A DNA stretch of 64,000 bases from Streptomyces sp. G-G2 (GTDB lineage: Bacteria > Actinomycetota > Actinomycetes > Streptomycetales > Streptomycetaceae). A program made the translations under genes and the position numbers. Below the pieces are notes generated by a model. It had not been told where the DNA came from, ran no database searches, and saw only the letters and a list, made by a program, of their open reading frames with translations. The first letter of the stretch is position 1, and the number at the start of each line of letters is the position of its first letter. Of this stretch, positions 62,264-64,000 are shown one piece after another. The DNA is taken from positions 25,876 to 89,875 of the forward strand of contig NZ_JASISO010000010.1 in the NCBI RefSeq assembly GCF_030063135.1, in the 5' to 3' direction.

Positions 62264-62498
62264 CAATGCTCCTGAGCGGGGAGGGGTGCGGATCGTACGG
62301 TCGGCGGGGCCAGACTCCCGCCCGCACGTGAACGGCGGCTGACTTCCCCGCCAAGAGGAATGGTCCCCTTGTCCCCGGCCGTTTGGCCGACTCACGCCCA
62401 GGAACGGCGCGTTACGCCGCCCTTTACGCCGTACGGCGCACCCTCTCCCTCCACCGCCCTCCCGCCCTGCGCCCCCGCGCCCCCGCCCCGGGGCCTAC

Positions 62499-64000
62499 CT
62501 ACGCGCCCGAGGACTGCCGTGAGCGCGCCTTGAACGCGGCCTTGCGGGCCTCCTTCGCGGACTTGCGGTCCGGGTGCAGGCGCCCCATCGCCTCCAGCAC
62601 CTGGGCCGTCGCCGGGTGCTCCACCCGCCACGCCGTGGCGAAGAAACCGGTGTGATGAGCGGTCAGGCTCTCCATCAGCGCGGGCAGTTCGTCGGACTCG
62701 CCGTCGTCGGCGAGCTGCGCGGCGATGGTGTCCACGGTCAGCCAGAACACCATGGCCTCGGAGGGCGCGGGGACGTCGCCCGTGCCGCGTTCGGCGAGCC
62801 AGACGCGGGCGAGTCCGCCGAGTTCGGGGTCGTCCAGGACCGCGCGGACCACCGGTTCCGCGGCCGGTCCGGCGGTGGCGAGCGCCTGCTGGCAGCGCAG
62901 TCGGCGCAGCGGGCCGCCCGCGTCCGCGCCGCGCGCGGCGGCGAGGAGGTCGGCGACGGCGGCGGGGAGTTCGCGGCCTTCGAACCACTGCTCGATCTCG
63001 GCCTGGGCGGCGTCCTCGGGGTAGCCCGCGACCGTGTCGAGCAGGGCGTCGGCGCCCTTGTCGGCGAGGTCACCGATGGCGGGGGCCTCGACCCCGGCCT
63101 CCAGCATGCGCGCGCGGATGCCGTAGAGGCCGAGGGGGGTCAGGCGGACCATTCCGTACCGGGAGACGTCCTCGTCGTCGGGCTCCGGGAGGAGCTCCTC
63201 GTCGTCGGCCTCGGCCATCAGCTCCTCGTCGACGGGCTTGAACTCGACCAGTCCGATGGGCTCCAGCTGCCGGAACTGGTCGTCCAGGCGCATCATCGCG
63301 TCCGAGACCTGCTCCAGGACCTCGTTGCTGGGCTCGGCCATGCCGTCGGGTACGACCATCGACGCGGCCAGCACGGGCAGCGGCACCGGACCCGCTCCGG
63401 CGCCGCCCTCGGCGACGGTGAGCAGGTACAGGTTGGCGAGGACCCCGTCGAGGAAGTCCGCCTCGCGCTGCGGGTTCCAGTCGAGCCGGGTGAAGTCGAT
63501 CTCGCCGCCCGCGTCCAGGGCTTCGACGAGGTCGTCCAGGTCGGGTACGGCGGCGTCCGCGAGGACCGCGTCCAGGGCGGCGAGCCACAGGTCCAGTACG
63601 TCGCCGGGCGCGCCGCCGGTCACCAGGGCGAGGTCGTCGCCCGGTCCGGCGACCCCGAAGGCCTCCGGCAGGCCGTCGTCCGCGACGACTTCCGCTCCCG
63701 GGTCCCCCGCTTCGATGTCCTCGGCGTCGGTGACCTCGATGAGGCCGGTGTCGACGGCCACCCGCCAGGCCTCGCCCGCGTACGCCGTCCCGTCCGCGTC
63801 GTCGGCGAGTCCGAGCAGCCGCGCCGCCTCGGGCAGCCGGTCGGCCAGGAGTTCCCCGCCGGGGCCGACCGGGGTTCCGGGGGTGGCCCAGCGGGCCAGC
63901 CGTACGGCGCGGGCGAACAGCGGTGCGACGAGGGCGTCGCGCGCCAGTTCCGCCTCGGAGTGCAGCCGGACCGGCGGCAACGTGGGATGCGCGTCAGCGG
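62499..64000 (-). CDS. Large conserved Streptomyces hypothetical protein (5' end missing)
   Basis: The frame is open from its stop at 62499 to the window edge; the reading frame continues past a TTG at 63980 (ADAHPTLPPVRL), so the real start is probably beyond 64000. At least 500 residues: Ala/Leu/Glu-rich, with an ELARDALVAPLFARAVRLA start, a long acidic middle (EELMAEADDEELLPEPDDED) and HPATAQVLEAMGRLHPDRKS near the C-terminus. Its ends match the protein at 29269, so the two are paralogues. No catalytic motif is visible; function unknown. Confidence 0.8.
   Translation of the reverse strand, partial: ADAHPTLPPVRLHSEAELARDALVAPLFARAVRLARWATPGTPVGPGGELLADRLPEAARLLGLADDADGTAYAGEAWRVAVDTGLIEVTDAEDIEAGDPGAEVVADDGLPEAFGVAGPGDDLALVTGGAPGDVLDLWLAALDAVLADAAVPDLDDLVEALDAGGEIDFTRLDWNPQREADFLDGVLANLYLLTVAEGGAGAGPVPLPVLAASMVVPDGMAEPSNEVLEQVSDAMMRLDDQFRQLEPIGLVEFKPVDEELMAEADDEELLPEPDDEDVSRYGMVRLTPLGLYGIRARMLEAGVEAPAIGDLADKGADALLDTVAGYPEDAAQAEIEQWFEGRELPAAVADLLAAARGADAGGPLRRLRCQQALATAGPAAEPVVRAVLDDPELGGLARVWLAERGTGDVPAPSEAMVFWLTVDTIAAQLADDGESDELPALMESLTAHHTGFFATAWRVEHPATAQVLEAMGRLHPDRKSAKEARKAAFKARSRQSSGA

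Noticed and set aside
62264-62390. PHO box upstream of the PhoX-like gene
   Set aside because: Only one GTTCAC half-site is visible on the minus strand and the neighbouring 11-mers do not repeat it.

Overview
The window looks like a chromosomal segment of a Streptomyces. G+C is very high, third codon positions are almost all G/C, GTG starts and 1- or 4-nt start/stop overlaps are common, and the gene set is actinobacterial (DUF3099, SCO1860-type LAETG-anchored protein, Rv2231c-type CobC, pit plus its small membrane partner). From memory the order resembles the S. coelicolor SCO1818-SCO1880 neighbourhood; that is inference, not an alignment. I saw no phage, plasmid or CRISPR locus, no tRNA or rRNA, and no intact transposase.

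Region by region. 1-4.6 kb: stress membrane protein, DUF3099 protein, small Cys/His protein, molybdenum cofactor enzyme MoaA, and a DUF485-ActP acetate symporter pair. 4.8-9.2 kb: secreted subtilisin, zinc alcohol dehydrogenase, and a coupled sterol desaturase-lysoplasmalogenase pair. 9.3-12.6 kb: a NACHT-LRR (NLR-like) gene broken by an apparent 1-bp frameshift, followed by 38-bp tandem repeats that start inside its 3' end. 12.6-17.6 kb: a four-gene putative catabolic operon (acetoacetate-decarboxylase-like, SDR, two paralogous amidohydrolases) divergent from a TetR gene with a palindromic operator between. 17.6-20.6 kb: DEDDh exonuclease-BRCT protein, zinc-ribbon mini-protein, SURF1, SDR. 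20.6-22.9 kb: an Asp23/AmaP envelope-stress operon. 23-28.6 kb: quinone oxidoreductase, enoyl-CoA hydratase-like protein, small HTH protein, ABC-F protein, neutral zinc metallopeptidase.

28.6-32 kb: VOC protein, a MITE-like element, a large Streptomyces-type hypothetical, alpha/beta hydrolase. 32.3-43.4 kb: Pit phosphate transporter behind an apparent PHO box, then a cobalamin riboswitch and cobalamin genes (cbiB, cobQ, chlI/D, cobO, cobB, cobC) with a ZIP metal transporter on the other strand. cobN and the corrin-ring methyltransferases are not in the window. 43.4-51 kb: short-period repeat, CapA-like protein, LAETG surface protein, amidohydrolase, two class-V PLP enzymes, DsbA-like protein, GNAT. 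51-56 kb: penicillin-binding protein and a membrane protein-histidine kinase-response regulator operon. 56-64 kb: IclR regulator divergent from a ketoglutarate-semialdehyde-type dehydrogenase, double-TerD protein, PhoX-like Tat protein, and a 5'-truncated hypothetical paralogous to the one at 29.3 kb.

Functional themes: coenzyme and metal metabolism (MoaA, B12, ZIP, Pit), cell-envelope maintenance (Asp23/AmaP, PBP, two-component system, surface proteins), and small catabolic modules each with a divergent local regulator.
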